In this document: in pieces, positions 18,817 through 27,209 of the stretch
Numbering within the stretch: position 1 is the stretch's first letter
Layout: each line of letters starts with the position of its first letter
Source of the DNA: Oceanibaculum indicum P24
Lineage (GTDB): Bacteria; Pseudomonadota; Alphaproteobacteria; Oceanibaculales; Oceanibaculaceae
DNA length: 64,000 nt
Reading direction: 5' to 3'
Assembly (NCBI RefSeq): GCF_000299935.1
Contig: NZ_AMRL01000014.1
Location: 1 to 64,000, forward strand
Made by a program: the position numbers and the translations under genes
Notes under the pieces: model-generated
The model's input: the letters and a program-made list of their open reading frames with translations, nothing else
Told to the model about the DNA's origin: nothing
Database searches by the model: none

Positions 18817-21596
18817 TGCGCGGCCTCCGCCTCTCTGATCGCCTTCAGCACCCGGTGCGGCAGCGCCGGCACCTTGGCCACCACCGCCCCGGTGGCGTCG
18901 CGGATCGCCCCCAGGATGGCCGGCGCGGTCGGCACCAGCGCCGGCTCGCCGATGCCCTTGGCGCCATAGGGGCCAAGCGGCTCAGCATCCTCGATCAGGT
19001 GCATCTCGATATCCGGCACATCGCCGAAGGTGGGGATCAGGTAATCATGCAGATTCTCGGTGCGACCGGGGATGAATTCCTCCATCAGCGCCAGACCAAG
19101 GCCCTGCGCGATGCCGCCCTGGATCTGCCCTTCCACCAGCATCGGGTTGATCGACCGGCCGACATCATGCGCGGCGGCGATCAGCAGCGGCTTCACCGTG
19201 CCCAGCTCGATATCCACCTCGACCTCGGCGATCTGCGCGGCGAAAGCATAGGTGGCATAGGGCACGCCCTGGCCGTTCTCGTCCAGCGGGCTGGTCGGCG
19301 GATCGAAGGTGCCCTCGCCGGTCAGCACATCGCCTTCCTGGCCTTCCACCGGGATTTCCCGCAAATCGATGCGGCGCACCACGACCCCTTCCGCCACCAT
19401 CAGGATCGGACCGTCCAGCGACAGCACCGATTCAGGACCGGCATTGGCGAGGCGCAATATGGTCGCGCGCAGGTCGAGGCCCGCCAGCTCCGCCGCCTTG
19501 CCGGACACGAAGGTCTGGCGCGAGGCCGAGGTCTTGCCGGCATCCGCCGTGCGGTCGGTATCGGCATAGATCTGCTCCACCAGACCGACCGGCAGGCCCA
19601 GCGCATCGGCGGCGATCTGCGCCATGATGGTATAGCTGCCCTGGCCGATATCGTGCGCGCCGTTATACAGCGTCAGCCGCCCGTCAGCCTTCAGGCCAAT
19701 GCGCATGGTCGACGGGTTCGACATCGATGTATTGCCGCAGCCATACCACATGCACCCCACGCCGACGCCGCGCCGCAGCGGACCGCCCTTCGCCTTTTCC
19801 GCCGCGTTGAACGCCATGTTCTGGCCGACCAGCGCGCGCCAGCGCGGGCGCAGCGCCTCCAGGCAGGCGGCCATGCCGACCGACTGTTCGATGATTTGCC
19901 CGCAATGCGTCGCCTCGCCGGCGCGCAGCGCGTTCAGATGGCGGAATTCCAGTCGGTCGATACCCAGCGCCAGCGCCAGATCATCCATCGCCGCCTCATG
20001 CGCGATGGCGGCCTGCGGCACGCCGAAGCCCCGGAAGGCACCTGAAGGCGTGCCGTTGGTATAGACCGCGCGGCTGGTGCACAAGGCCGCCCCCACCTTG
20101 TAGGGGCCGGTCGCGTGGACCGGCACGCGGTTCGCCACGGTCGGCCCCCAGGAGGCATAGGCGCCGGTGTCGAAATCGCCATGGAAGCGGAAGGCGGTGA
20201 TCTTTCCTTCAGCATCCGCCGCCGCCTCCACCGCGATGGTCGCCGGGTGGCGCTTGGTGGTGGAGGCCATGGATTCCGGCCGGTGGTAGATCATGCGGAC
20301 GGGCCGCTCCAGCAGCCAGGCCGCCGTCGCCAGCAGCGGCTGCACCGACATGTCCAGCTTGCCGCCGAAGCCACCGCCGGTCGCCGTCGGGATGATCCGC
20401 ACATCGGCCTTCGCGATGCCCAGCACATGGGCAACCTCGTCGCGGTCCATATAGGGCGTCTGGGTGCAGGCGGTGATCTCCATGCGGCCGCCGACGCGCC
20501 GGGCGAAGCCGGCCTCCGGCTCGATATAGGCATGCTCGACATAGCTGGTCTCGAAGCGCCGTGCCGTGCGCGCCACAGCATTGGCGAAACCGGCCTCCAG
20601 ATCGCCACGCGCGACATGGCCCCGGATCAGCACATTGCCCGCACTGGCGGCGTGCAACTGCGCAGCGCCCTCGGCCAGCGCGGCCTCGGTGCCGATCAGT
20701 GCCGGCAGTTCCTGCCACACGATGGGGATATCCGCCTCGGCCACCCCTTCCAGCGCGGCGCGATCGCCGACCAGCGCCAGCACCGCCTCGCCCCGGAAGC
20801 GTACATAACCATCGGCCAGCACCGGCTGGTCCTTCAGGTCAGGATAGATGCCGAAACTGTTGCTGCCGGGCACGTCAGCGGCGGTGAAGATGCGCTCGAT
20901 GCCGGGATGGTTTTTCCGGAAGGCATCCAGATCGCCCAGCGTGAAGCGCGCATGGGCATGGGGCGAGCGGATCGCACGCAGCCACAGCGCATCGGCGGGC
21001 GCCTCGTCGGCGCCGAATTTCTCCTCGCCGGTCAGCTTCGGAATCCCGTCCTTGCGGGGAATGCGCGCGCCAACGGCGGCACCGCTCTTTGCCCCCACAA
21101 AAGCCCCGGACGCGCCGGCATCCAGTACGGCATCGACGATCTTGCGGTAGCCGGTGCAACGGCACAGCACGCCGCCCAGCGCATCCTCGACCTGCTGGCG
21201 GGTGGGCGCAGCGGTAACAGCCAGCAGCTCGCTCGCCGCCATCAGCATGCCCGGCGTACAGATGCCGCACTGCGCCGCGCCATGGCGATGGAAGGCCTGC
21301 TGCAGGCCGTTCAGCCGGCCCTCCTCTGCCAGCCCCTCTACCGTGACAATATCCGTCCCGTTCGCCTGTGCGGCCGGCACCAGGCAGGCACAGACCTGCC
21401 GCCCGTCCATCAGTACGGTGCAGGCGCCGCAATCCCCGGCATCGCAGCCCACCTTGGTGCCGGTCAGCCCCAGATTGTCGCGCAGCACCCGCGTCAATCG
21501 CCGGCCTGGCGGCACGGAGAGCGTCACCGGCTGGCCATTCACCGTCAGGCGGATGCGGCTGTCACTCGCGTGTGACATGGCGATGGGCGCGTTCAT
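18813..21596 (-). CDS. Xanthine dehydrogenase-family hydroxylase, fused [2Fe-2S] and molybdopterin subunits
   Basis: A 927-residue molybdenum hydroxylase that fuses two usually separate subunits. Residues 12 to about 165 are the small subunit, with a plant-type cluster (CDAGDCGACTVLMDGRQVCAC) and a second cluster (CGICTPGML...CRCTGYRKI). Residues from about 175 are the large subunit, with GGGFGGK, FRGFGVPQ and the catalytic glutamate Glu884 in KGIGEP. The FAD subunit is the gene just upstream (ATGA overlap). The substrate is probably a heterocycle hydroxylated with water. The classic xanthine-oxidase substrate residues cannot be assigned by eye, and purine activity is not implied. Confidence 0.9.
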   Translation of the reverse strand: MNAPIAMSHASDSRIRLTVNGQPVTLSVPPGRRLTRVLRDNLGLTGTKVGCDAGDCGACTVLMDGRQVCACLVPAAQANGTDIVTVEGLAEEGRLNGLQQAFHRHGAAQCGICTPGMLMAASELLAVTAAPTRQQVEDALGGVLCRCTGYRKIVDAVLDAGASGAFVGAKSGAAVGARIPRKDGIPKLTGEEKFGADEAPADALWLRAIRSPHAHARFTLGDLDAFRKNHPGIERIFTAADVPGSNSFGIYPDLKDQPVLADGYVRFRGEAVLALVGDRAALEGVAEADIPIVWQELPALIGTEAALAEGAAQLHAASAGNVLIRGHVARGDLEAGFANAVARTARRFETSYVEHAYIEPEAGFARRVGGRMEITACTQTPYMDRDEVAHVLGIAKADVRIIPTATGGGFGGKLDMSVQPLLATAAWLLERPVRMIYHRPESMASTTKRHPATIAVEAAADAEGKITAFRFHGDFDTGAYASWGPTVANRVPVHATGPYKVGAALCTSRAVYTNGTPSGAFRGFGVPQAAIAHEAAMDDLALALGIDRLEFRHLNALRAGEATHCGQIIEQSVGMAACLEALRPRWRALVGQNMAFNAAEKAKGGPLRRGVGVGCMWYGCGNTSMSNPSTMRIGLKADGRLTLYNGAHDIGQGSYTIMAQIAADALGLPVGLVEQIYADTDRTADAGKTSASRQTFVSGKAAELAGLDLRATILRLANAGPESVLSLDGPILMVAEGVVVRRIDLREIPVEGQEGDVLTGEGTFDPPTSPLDENGQGVPYATYAFAAQIAEVEVDIELGTVKPLLIAAAHDVGRSINPMLVEGQIQGGIAQGLGLALMEEFIPGRTENLHDYLIPTFGDVPDIEMHLIEDAEPLGPYGAKGIGEPALVPTAPAILGAIRDATGAVVAKVPALPHRVLKAIREAEAAQ

Positions 21597-22438
21597 GCTG
21601 TTGCTCCAAGCTCGGCAAGGCAGCGTTTCACCAGCACCAGCGCCGCCTCAAGGCGGTAGCCGGCATCGGCACGGATATCATCGATCGGTGCCAACGCGGC
21701 CAGATGCTCCGTCGTGACCATACTGGCGAGGCCCGCATCGGCAGGCTGTCCGACCAGTGCGACTTCCAGCACCGGCAGGCGCTGCGCCACGGCGGAGCAG
21801 GCGCCAACCGCGATGCGCGCGGCGGCGACCCTGCCCTCCTTCACCTCCAGCAGGCCAGCGACCATGGTGATGGAGATGACCAGATATTTGCGCGCACCCA
21901 GCTTCAGGAAGCTGGCGCGGGCGGCCTCCGCCGGCTTCGGCACCAGAATGGCGGTCACCAGCTCGTCCGGCCGGCGGGCTGTCTTTCGGTTGCCGAGGAT
22001 GAAGCCACCCAGCGGCAGCACCCGCACCCCGTCGGCCGAGGCCAGCTCCACCGAGGCGTCCAGTGTCAGCAGCGGCGGCACGCCATCGGCGGCGGGCGAG
22101 GCGTTGCAGAGATTGCCGGCGATAGTGGCGCGGTTCTGGATCTGCGCGCCGCCAACCTCCCGCGCCGCGCGGCGCAGCCCGTCGAAGCAGGGCGGCAGGT
22201 CGCCTTCGGCAATATCAGACCAGCGCGTCAGCGCGCCGATGCGGAAATGATCGCCGGCATCGGCAATGCCACGCAGCCCGGCAAGGCCGGTAATATCGAG
22301 AATATCCTCAGGGCGCTGCGCGGTGACGCGCGCCGGGTAATGGTCGGTACCGCCGGCAAGCAGGGTCCAGCGTCCCTCGCGCAAGGCGGAAACCGCGTCC
22401 TCGAGCCGCTCCGGGCGCAGATATTGGCCGTCGCTCAC
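21593..22438 (-). CDS. FAD-binding subunit of the xanthine dehydrogenase-family hydroxylase
   Basis: A 281-residue flavoprotein of the CO-dehydrogenase/XDH medium-subunit family that passes electrons from the Fe-S clusters to an acceptor. The FAD motifs LLAGGTDHYP (about residues 28-37) and ATIAGNLCNASPAAD (about 105-120) are present. I chose GTG 22438 because GGGAGA lies 6 nt upstream; an in-frame ATG at 22471 would add 11 atypical residues without a visible ribosome-binding site. It is the first gene of the catabolic operon and divergent from the SdhA-like flavoprotein. Confidence 0.88.
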   Translation of the reverse strand: MSDGQYLRPERLEDAVSALREGRWTLLAGGTDHYPARVTAQRPEDILDITGLAGLRGIADAGDHFRIGALTRWSDIAEGDLPPCFDGLRRAAREVGGAQIQNRATIAGNLCNASPAADGVPPLLTLDASVELASADGVRVLPLGGFILGNRKTARRPDELVTAILVPKPAEAARASFLKLGARKYLVISITMVAGLLEVKEGRVAAARIAVGACSAVAQRLPVLEVALVGQPADAGLASMVTTEHLAALAPIDDIRADAGYRLEAALVLVKRCLAELGATA

Positions 22439-22728
22439 CCGTATTCTCCCAATCTGCTGGCCGCCCACCACCCTTAACAGTGCCGGGACGCTTGCTGCCA
22501 GGAAACCCTGTTACCCTGTTCGCCGCCGGGTTGGTCCCAGTCAGCTATTCATTTGTGTACATATGTTTTCTTGCATAGTGAGACCGCCCGACCCCACCCG
22601 TCAAGAGGGGAGAATCAGTGGCAACTCCTGTACGGCCGCTTCGCGGCCGCAGACCACATTCGCTTCTGCATGCGGCCTTGCATCAGCAGCATGTTGTGCA
22701 GCGCCGTAATGCCGGCCATCATACACTT
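22439..22728. other. Divergent intergenic region between the two halves of the catabolic island
   Basis: 290 bp separate the FAD-subunit start (minus) from the flavoprotein start (plus) and must hold both promoters. The stretch at about 22545-22580 is AT-richer than its surroundings and contains a short TGTACA palindrome (22557-22562). I see no convincing operator or -35/-10 pair. An in-frame extension of the flavoprotein to 22618 crosses this region but has no family similarity. Confidence 0.5.
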
Positions 22729-24420
22729 ATGCGCACACTTGAAACCGACATCGCGATCATCGGTGCGGGCGGGGCCGGGATGGCCGCCGCCATCGCCGCC
22801 TCGGAAGCGGGCAGCCGCTCCATCCTTATCGACCGCAGCCTGATCGGCCGCGGCGGCGCCACGGTGATGGCGCAGATGACGGTGGCCGCCGCCGTCGGCG
22901 AGCAGACCGAGGATCACTGGACACACCATCTGAAGGACACGCTGGCCGCCGGGCGCGGGCTGTGCGACGAGCGGCTCGCCCGGCTGCTCTGCGAGGAGGG
23001 CGTTACCGCCATCCGCCGCCTGCAGGACTGGAAGGTCGGCTGGGCCGCCGAGGACGGGCATCTGAAGCAGGTGCAGGCACCGGGCCATGACCGGCCGCGC
23101 TGCGTCTATGTCGATTTCCTGAATACCGGCCCCGCCGTGTCCAAGACGCTGCGCACGCAGGTCATCCGGCACGAACCGGTACGCCGGGTCGGCGATCTCT
23201 ATGCGGTGGACATCGTGCAGCGCGACGGCGCGGCGGTCGGCGTGCTGTGCCTGCATCTCCACACCGGCGAGCCGGTGCTGGTCTCCGCCCCTGCCACCAT
23301 CATCGCCACCGGCGGGCTGACCCGGCTGTACCGGCGCAACAGCGCCTCGCTGAACATGGGCGGCGATGGCTACGCGCTGGCGCTGCGCGCCGGGGCCAGC
23401 CTGATCGATATGGAATTCGTGCAGTTCTTCCCGATCGGCCATCTGGCGCCGCGCCTGATCGGCATGGACCCGATCATGTGGGACCCGTTCCGCTACAAGC
23501 TGGGCGGGCGGCTGCTGAACGGCAACCGCGAGGAGTTCACGCAGAAGTACGGCGTCGCCGATGGCGGCCGCTACCAGATCACACGCGATCAGGCGACCTA
23601 TGCCATCACCAAGGAGGTCGAGGCCGGGCGCGGCAGCCCGGCCGGCGGCGCCTATCTCAGCTTCGAGCATGTGCCGGAATCGGAGCTGCGCAAGGCCTTC
23701 GGCCCGATCATCGACAAGCTGGCGAAGAATGGCATCGACCTGACCAGGACCGCCATCGAGGTCGCCCCCATCGCCCATTACCATATGGGCGGGGTACAGG
23801 TCGGCCCCGACATGGAGACCGAGGTGCCGAACCTCTATTGCGCGGGCGAGGCGGTCGGCGGCGCGAACGGCGCCAACCGGCTGTCCGGCAACGCCATCAC
23901 CGAGGCGCTGGCCTTCGGCTTCGTCGCCGGGCGCAGCGCCGCCAGCCGCGCCAAGGCCACCGGCCCGGTCGGCGATATTGCGTCAGACGCGGCAGAAGGG
24001 CTGGCGCTGCTGCGGGCCGACGGTCCCAAGAACGCGCCGAACAGCGCCGCCCTGATCGCCGAATTGCAGGACCTGATGCAGGATTATGTCGGCCCGTTCC
24101 GCACGGCGGAGAAGCTGGCCCATGCGCTGGCCGAACTGCGCCGGATGAAGGCCGATCTTGGCGCTGTGCCGTTCGGCAGCGGCGCTGCCTACGATCCCGA
24201 GCGGCTGGACTGGCTCGACCTGCGTACCATGCTGACCGTCGCCGAGGCGGTCACGCTCTCCGCCCAGGCCCGCACCGAGAGCCGCGGCGCGCACCAGCGC
24301 GAGGATCACCCCGGCCTCGACCCGGCCTGGGAGCTGAACCAGATCGTGCAGCTGAAGAATGGCGGTCTCTCGCTGGAACGCCGCGCCGTCATCCGCCAGG
24401 AAATGGAGGCCGCCTCGTGA
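22729..24420 (+). CDS. SdhA/FrdA-like FAD-binding oxidoreductase lacking the covalent-FAD histidine
   Basis: A 563-residue flavoprotein of the succinate dehydrogenase/fumarate reductase/aspartate oxidase family. The Rossmann motif GAGGAG is at 12-17. Where SdhA has R-S-H-T-V with the flavin-linked His, this protein has G-G-A-T-V (Ala44), so FAD should be non-covalent. The FrdA-type QFHPTG is QFFPIG here. HYHMGG, the second FAD motif GANRLSGNAITEA and RGAHQREDHP are kept. I chose ATG 22729 by homology; the frame is open up to 22618. It overlaps the [2Fe-2S] gene by 4 bp. It is likely a dehydrogenase or reductase for a dicarboxylate-like intermediate, but its substrate is unknown. Confidence 0.82.
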   Translation: MRTLETDIAIIGAGGAGMAAAIAASEAGSRSILIDRSLIGRGGATVMAQMTVAAAVGEQTEDHWTHHLKDTLAAGRGLCDERLARLLCEEGVTAIRRLQDWKVGWAAEDGHLKQVQAPGHDRPRCVYVDFLNTGPAVSKTLRTQVIRHEPVRRVGDLYAVDIVQRDGAAVGVLCLHLHTGEPVLVSAPATIIATGGLTRLYRRNSASLNMGGDGYALALRAGASLIDMEFVQFFPIGHLAPRLIGMDPIMWDPFRYKLGGRLLNGNREEFTQKYGVADGGRYQITRDQATYAITKEVEAGRGSPAGGAYLSFEHVPESELRKAFGPIIDKLAKNGIDLTRTAIEVAPIAHYHMGGVQVGPDMETEVPNLYCAGEAVGGANGANRLSGNAITEALAFGFVAGRSAASRAKATGPVGDIASDAAEGLALLRADGPKNAPNSAALIAELQDLMQDYVGPFRTAEKLAHALAELRRMKADLGAVPFGSGAAYDPERLDWLDLRTMLTVAEAVTLSAQARTESRGAHQREDHPGLDPAWELNQIVQLKNGGLSLERRAVIRQEMEAAS

Positions 24421-24749
24421 ACCAGACCGCCCGCCTCATCCTCCAGCGCGGCCGGCCCGGGGAAGCGCCCCGCGCCGAGGCCCATGACGTACCGTTCGAG
24501 CCCGGCCAGTCGGTGCTGGATGGGTTGCGCTGGATACGCGCGCACCGCGACCCGGCGTTGGCCTTCCGCTTCTCCTGCATCAACGCCAATGCCTGCAAGG
24601 AATGCATGATGCATCTGGACGGCAAGGTGATCTATGCCTGCACCGAGCGGCTGCGCGAGGGCGACATGACTCTGGCGCCGCTGCCCAACAAGGCGCTGAT
24701 CCGCGACCTCGTCACCGAGATCGCCCCGCCCGACGAACGGCTGGAGTAG
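24417..24749 (+). CDS. Stand-alone [2Fe-2S] protein equivalent to the N-terminal half of SdhB
   Basis: A 110-residue ferredoxin-like protein that aligns with the N-terminal [2Fe-2S] domain of the SDH/FRD iron-sulfur subunit, up to the motif NKALIRDLVTEI, and then stops. The C-terminal domain with the [4Fe-4S] and [3Fe-4S] clusters is absent. The ligands are Cys54, Cys60, Cys63 and Cys75 (C-x5-C-x2-C-x11-C), one residue longer in the first loop than the usual C-x4-C. The GTG start at 24417 overlaps the flavoprotein stop (GTGA), so the two are translationally coupled and probably form a complex that hands electrons to a soluble carrier rather than to quinone. Confidence 0.82.
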   Translation: MNQTARLILQRGRPGEAPRAEAHDVPFEPGQSVLDGLRWIRAHRDPALAFRFSCINANACKECMMHLDGKVIYACTERLREGDMTLAPLPNKALIRDLVTEIAPPDERLE

Positions 24750-24764
24750 GGATTTGGGTATTCC

Positions 24765-24938
24765 CCCCTCACCCAGCTTCGCCTAGATCGCTTCGCTCAC
24801 AAGGCTGCCCATCCCTCTCCCCTTCCGGGGCGAGGGAAGAAAAAAGAGACATCAAAAAGAAATCCCTCGCCCCGGAAGGGGAGAGGGTTGCGAAAGCTTG
24901 GCGAACGTGAGTGAGCCTAGCGGGAGCTGGGTGAGGGG
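24765..24938. repeat. Dispersed inverted repeat, family B, copy 3
   Basis: Arms CCCCTCACCCAGCTTCGCC...CCTTCCGGGGCGAGGGA and CCCTCGCCCCGGAAGGGG...GAGCTGGGTGAGGGG flank an A-rich spacer of about 25 bp. The arm order is reversed compared with copy 1. It fills the gap between the [2Fe-2S] gene and the convergent CCA transferase gene, where it may act as a bidirectional transcription stop. Confidence 0.85.
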
Positions 24939-24951
24939 AGATCGATATCCC

Positions 24952-26211
24952 CTACCCCGCCAGTTCCTTCAGCCGGGCGAGGCAGGCGGCGCGGTCGGGG
25001 CGGAAATCCGCCTCCATCCACCAGCCCTCAACCTGTTTCAACAGCTTCCCGACCGCCGGGCCGGTGGGGATGCCGAGCGCCATCGCATCCTCGCCATTGA
25101 CCGGCAGCTTCGGGCGCACCCAGCCATCGGCAGCGGCAAGCTGCACGCGGTAGCCCGCCTCCACCCAGGCCGGCACCGCGCCCGGCTGGTCGGCCAGCCG
25201 CCGCGCCCAGTCCAGCAGCACCAGATCGCGGTAGGTTTCATCCCCGATGGCGTAGAGCAGGCGGCGGCGGTCCTGCGGCCCGGCGGCGGGGTCGATATCG
25301 GCCGCCGGTTTCAGCATGGCGGTCAGACGGTCGCGCTCCGCATTGGACAGGCGCAGCCGCGTGGCCACTTCCTTTCCCGCCTTCGCATCCGGCAGGATCG
25401 AGGCAAGCCGGCGCAGCGGATCCGGGGCGGCCTCCTCCATCTCGCCGGTCAGCAGGGTCAGCGCCGCCAGCCGTCGCAGATGCGTCGCCTCCGGCAGGGC
25501 GTGGGAAAGAACGCCGGCCTGCCGCATCAGATAGAAGGTCGGGGCCGGGTCGCGCGCCGCCAGCAGCTTCAGCAGCTCGTCGCGGATACGCTCCCCGGCG
25601 AGGTTCGGCAGCAGCGGCGCGAAGCGCTTGCAGGCGGCCAGCCCCTCCTCGTCCGGCGCCATCCGCCCGTAATGCGCGTGGAAGCGGAAGAAGCGCAGCA
25701 GCCGCAGCACATCCTCCTGGATGCGGCGTTCCGCCTCGCCGACGAAGCGCACCCGCCCCGTTTCGATATCGGCCAGACCGCCAACCGGGTCATAGAGCGT
25801 GCCATCGGGATCGAGGAACAGCGCGTTCATGGTGAGGTCGCGGCGCTTCGCATCCTCGGCCCAATCGTCGGTATAGGCGATGCGCGCGCGCCTGCCATCC
25901 GTCTCCACATCGACGCGCAGGGTGGTGATCTCCACCTTCACATGATCCTTCACCGCCGTGACCGTGCCATGGTCCAGCCCCGTCGGCACAGCGCGGATGC
26001 CGGCGGCCTCGATCCGGCGCATCACCTCTTCCGCTTGCACATCGGTGGCGGCGTCGATATCGGCGACCGGCAGCCTCATCAGGCTGTTGCGCACGCAGCC
26101 GCCGACGAAGCGCACGCGCCCGCCGCCTGCCATGGCCGCCTGCATGATGGAAATGACCGCGGGATCGGATACCCAGTCGGGCAGTGGGTCGAGGCGCCGT
26201 ACAGGCTGCAT
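24952..26211 (-). CDS. CCA tRNA nucleotidyltransferase / poly(A) polymerase family
   Basis: A 419-residue class II nucleotidyltransferase that adds or repairs the CCA end of tRNAs. It has the flexible-loop motif FVGGCVRNSLM and the catalytic aspartates in VADIDAATD. Next comes RRDLTMNALFLDPDGTLYDPVGGLADIETGRVRFVGEAERRIQEDVLRLLRFFRF, the conserved head/neck region (quoted for position: about residues 105-160), followed by a helical body. It lies 15 bp downstream of the DUF6111 gene in a probable three-gene operon with the CoA pyrophosphatase. Confidence 0.92.
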   Translation of the reverse strand: MQPVRRLDPLPDWVSDPAVISIMQAAMAGGGRVRFVGGCVRNSLMRLPVADIDAATDVQAEEVMRRIEAAGIRAVPTGLDHGTVTAVKDHVKVEITTLRVDVETDGRRARIAYTDDWAEDAKRRDLTMNALFLDPDGTLYDPVGGLADIETGRVRFVGEAERRIQEDVLRLLRFFRFHAHYGRMAPDEEGLAACKRFAPLLPNLAGERIRDELLKLLAARDPAPTFYLMRQAGVLSHALPEATHLRRLAALTLLTGEMEEAAPDPLRRLASILPDAKAGKEVATRLRLSNAERDRLTAMLKPAADIDPAAGPQDRRRLLYAIGDETYRDLVLLDWARRLADQPGAVPAWVEAGYRVQLAAADGWVRPKLPVNGEDAMALGIPTGPAVGKLLKQVEGWWMEADFRPDRAACLARLKELAG

Positions 26212-26226
26212 GGTCCGCGCCGCCGG

Positions 26227-26535
26227 TCAGCGGCTCGGCGCGGCAGGCGCATCGCTGTGCCCCGGCGCGATCTGCCCGTCGATCAGCTTCGGCGGCGTAT
26301 AGACATCGCCCGGATGCCCGCCTTCCTGAAAGAACAGCGCGCCGGCGCCCAGCACCAGCAGCATGAGGCCGACGCCGAAGGCCGCCAGATAGACCCAGGG
26401 CGCATCGCCCAGCTTCGGTGCTGAGTCCGGCGTGCCAGCCGCCATCGCCTTGCGGCGGGCATGGCTGAACCACAGGAAATACAGGATGGTCGGCGTCAGG
26501 ATCGGCAGCAGCACCATAAGGGCGACGCGCAGCAT
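26227..26535 (-). CDS. DUF6111 family small membrane protein
   Basis: A 102-residue protein with an N-terminal membrane segment (about 4-22) and a second one (about 48-70), separated by a basic cytoplasmic loop and followed by a polar tail containing YTPPKLIDGQIAPGH, the conserved family end. In Rhodospirillales it usually sits, as here, between the CoA-pyrophosphatase and CCA-transferase genes. Function unknown. Confidence 0.75.
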   Translation of the reverse strand: MLRVALMVLLPILTPTILYFLWFSHARRKAMAAGTPDSAPKLGDAPWVYLAAFGVGLMLLVLGAGALFFQEGGHPGDVYTPPKLIDGQIAPGHSDAPAAPSR

Positions 26536-26537
26536 GA

Positions 26538-27209
26538 TCAGTCCTCGCCCGTACGGAGCACGATATTGGCCAGATTGACCAGCATCGCCGCCGTAGCGCC
26601 CCAGATGTAGTAATCCATGTAGGGCAGCACATAGAAGGAGCGCTTCACCCCATCGCCCTCGCGGCTGTGCACCTGATGGTTGGCCCGGTCCAGGATGAAG
26701 GACAGCGGCACCTCGAAAATCTCCGCAACCTCGAACGGGTCGGGCCGCGTCTCGAAGGGCGGGGTCAGCAGGCCGATGACCGGCACCACGGAAAAGCCGG
26801 TGCGGGTGCGATAGGGCGACAGCCGGCCGATAACCTCCACCACATCGCGGGGGATGCCGGTCTCCTCCTCCGTCTCGCGCAGGGCGGCGGACACCGGATC
26901 GTCGAGGTCGTCCGCCTCGATCCGCCCGCCGGGAAAGCTGATCTGCCCCGGATGATGATAGAGATGGTCAGTGCGCTTGGTCAGCAGCACGGACATCTCG
27001 TCGGGACGCTGCACCAGCGGCACCAGCACGGCGGCGGGGCGGCCGGGGATAAAGCCAGGCGCGGTTTCGGGCAGGCCGGGGCTCATATCGCCATCGCCGG
27101 TCAGCAGCCCGCCATGCCGCGCATCGCCGCCGAACAGCGTGCGCAGCCGGACCGCATCGACGGTCAGCCGTTCAGGCTGCCCAGCGTGAAGAATGTTCCC
27201 TTGCTCCAT
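26538..27209 (-). CDS. CoA pyrophosphatase (Nudix hydrolase)
   Basis: A 223-residue Nudix enzyme of the CoA-diphosphatase subfamily. The Nudix box is at about residues 115-137 (GGRIEADD..DPVSAALRETEEETGI), and LLTKRTDHLYHHPGQISFPGG just before it is the CoA-specific NuCoA signature (positions about 85-115). The start at 27209 overlaps the DUF1285 gene by 46 bp, so a later start is possible, but no better candidate with a clear ribosome-binding site was seen. It is followed at 2 bp by DUF6111. Confidence 0.9.
   Translation of the reverse strand: MEQGNILHAGQPERLTVDAVRLRTLFGGDARHGGLLTGDGDMSPGLPETAPGFIPGRPAAVLVPLVQRPDEMSVLLTKRTDHLYHHPGQISFPGGRIEADDLDDPVSAALRETEEETGIPRDVVEVIGRLSPYRTRTGFSVVPVIGLLTPPFETRPDPFEVAEIFEVPLSFILDRANHQVHSREGDGVKRSFYVLPYMDYYIWGATAAMLVNLANIVLRTGED

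Noticed and set aside
22551-22566. GntR-type operator around TGTACA in the divergent catabolic promoter region
   Set aside because: Only a 6-bp palindrome is perfect, flanks do not match a GntR consensus, and no regulator is nearby.
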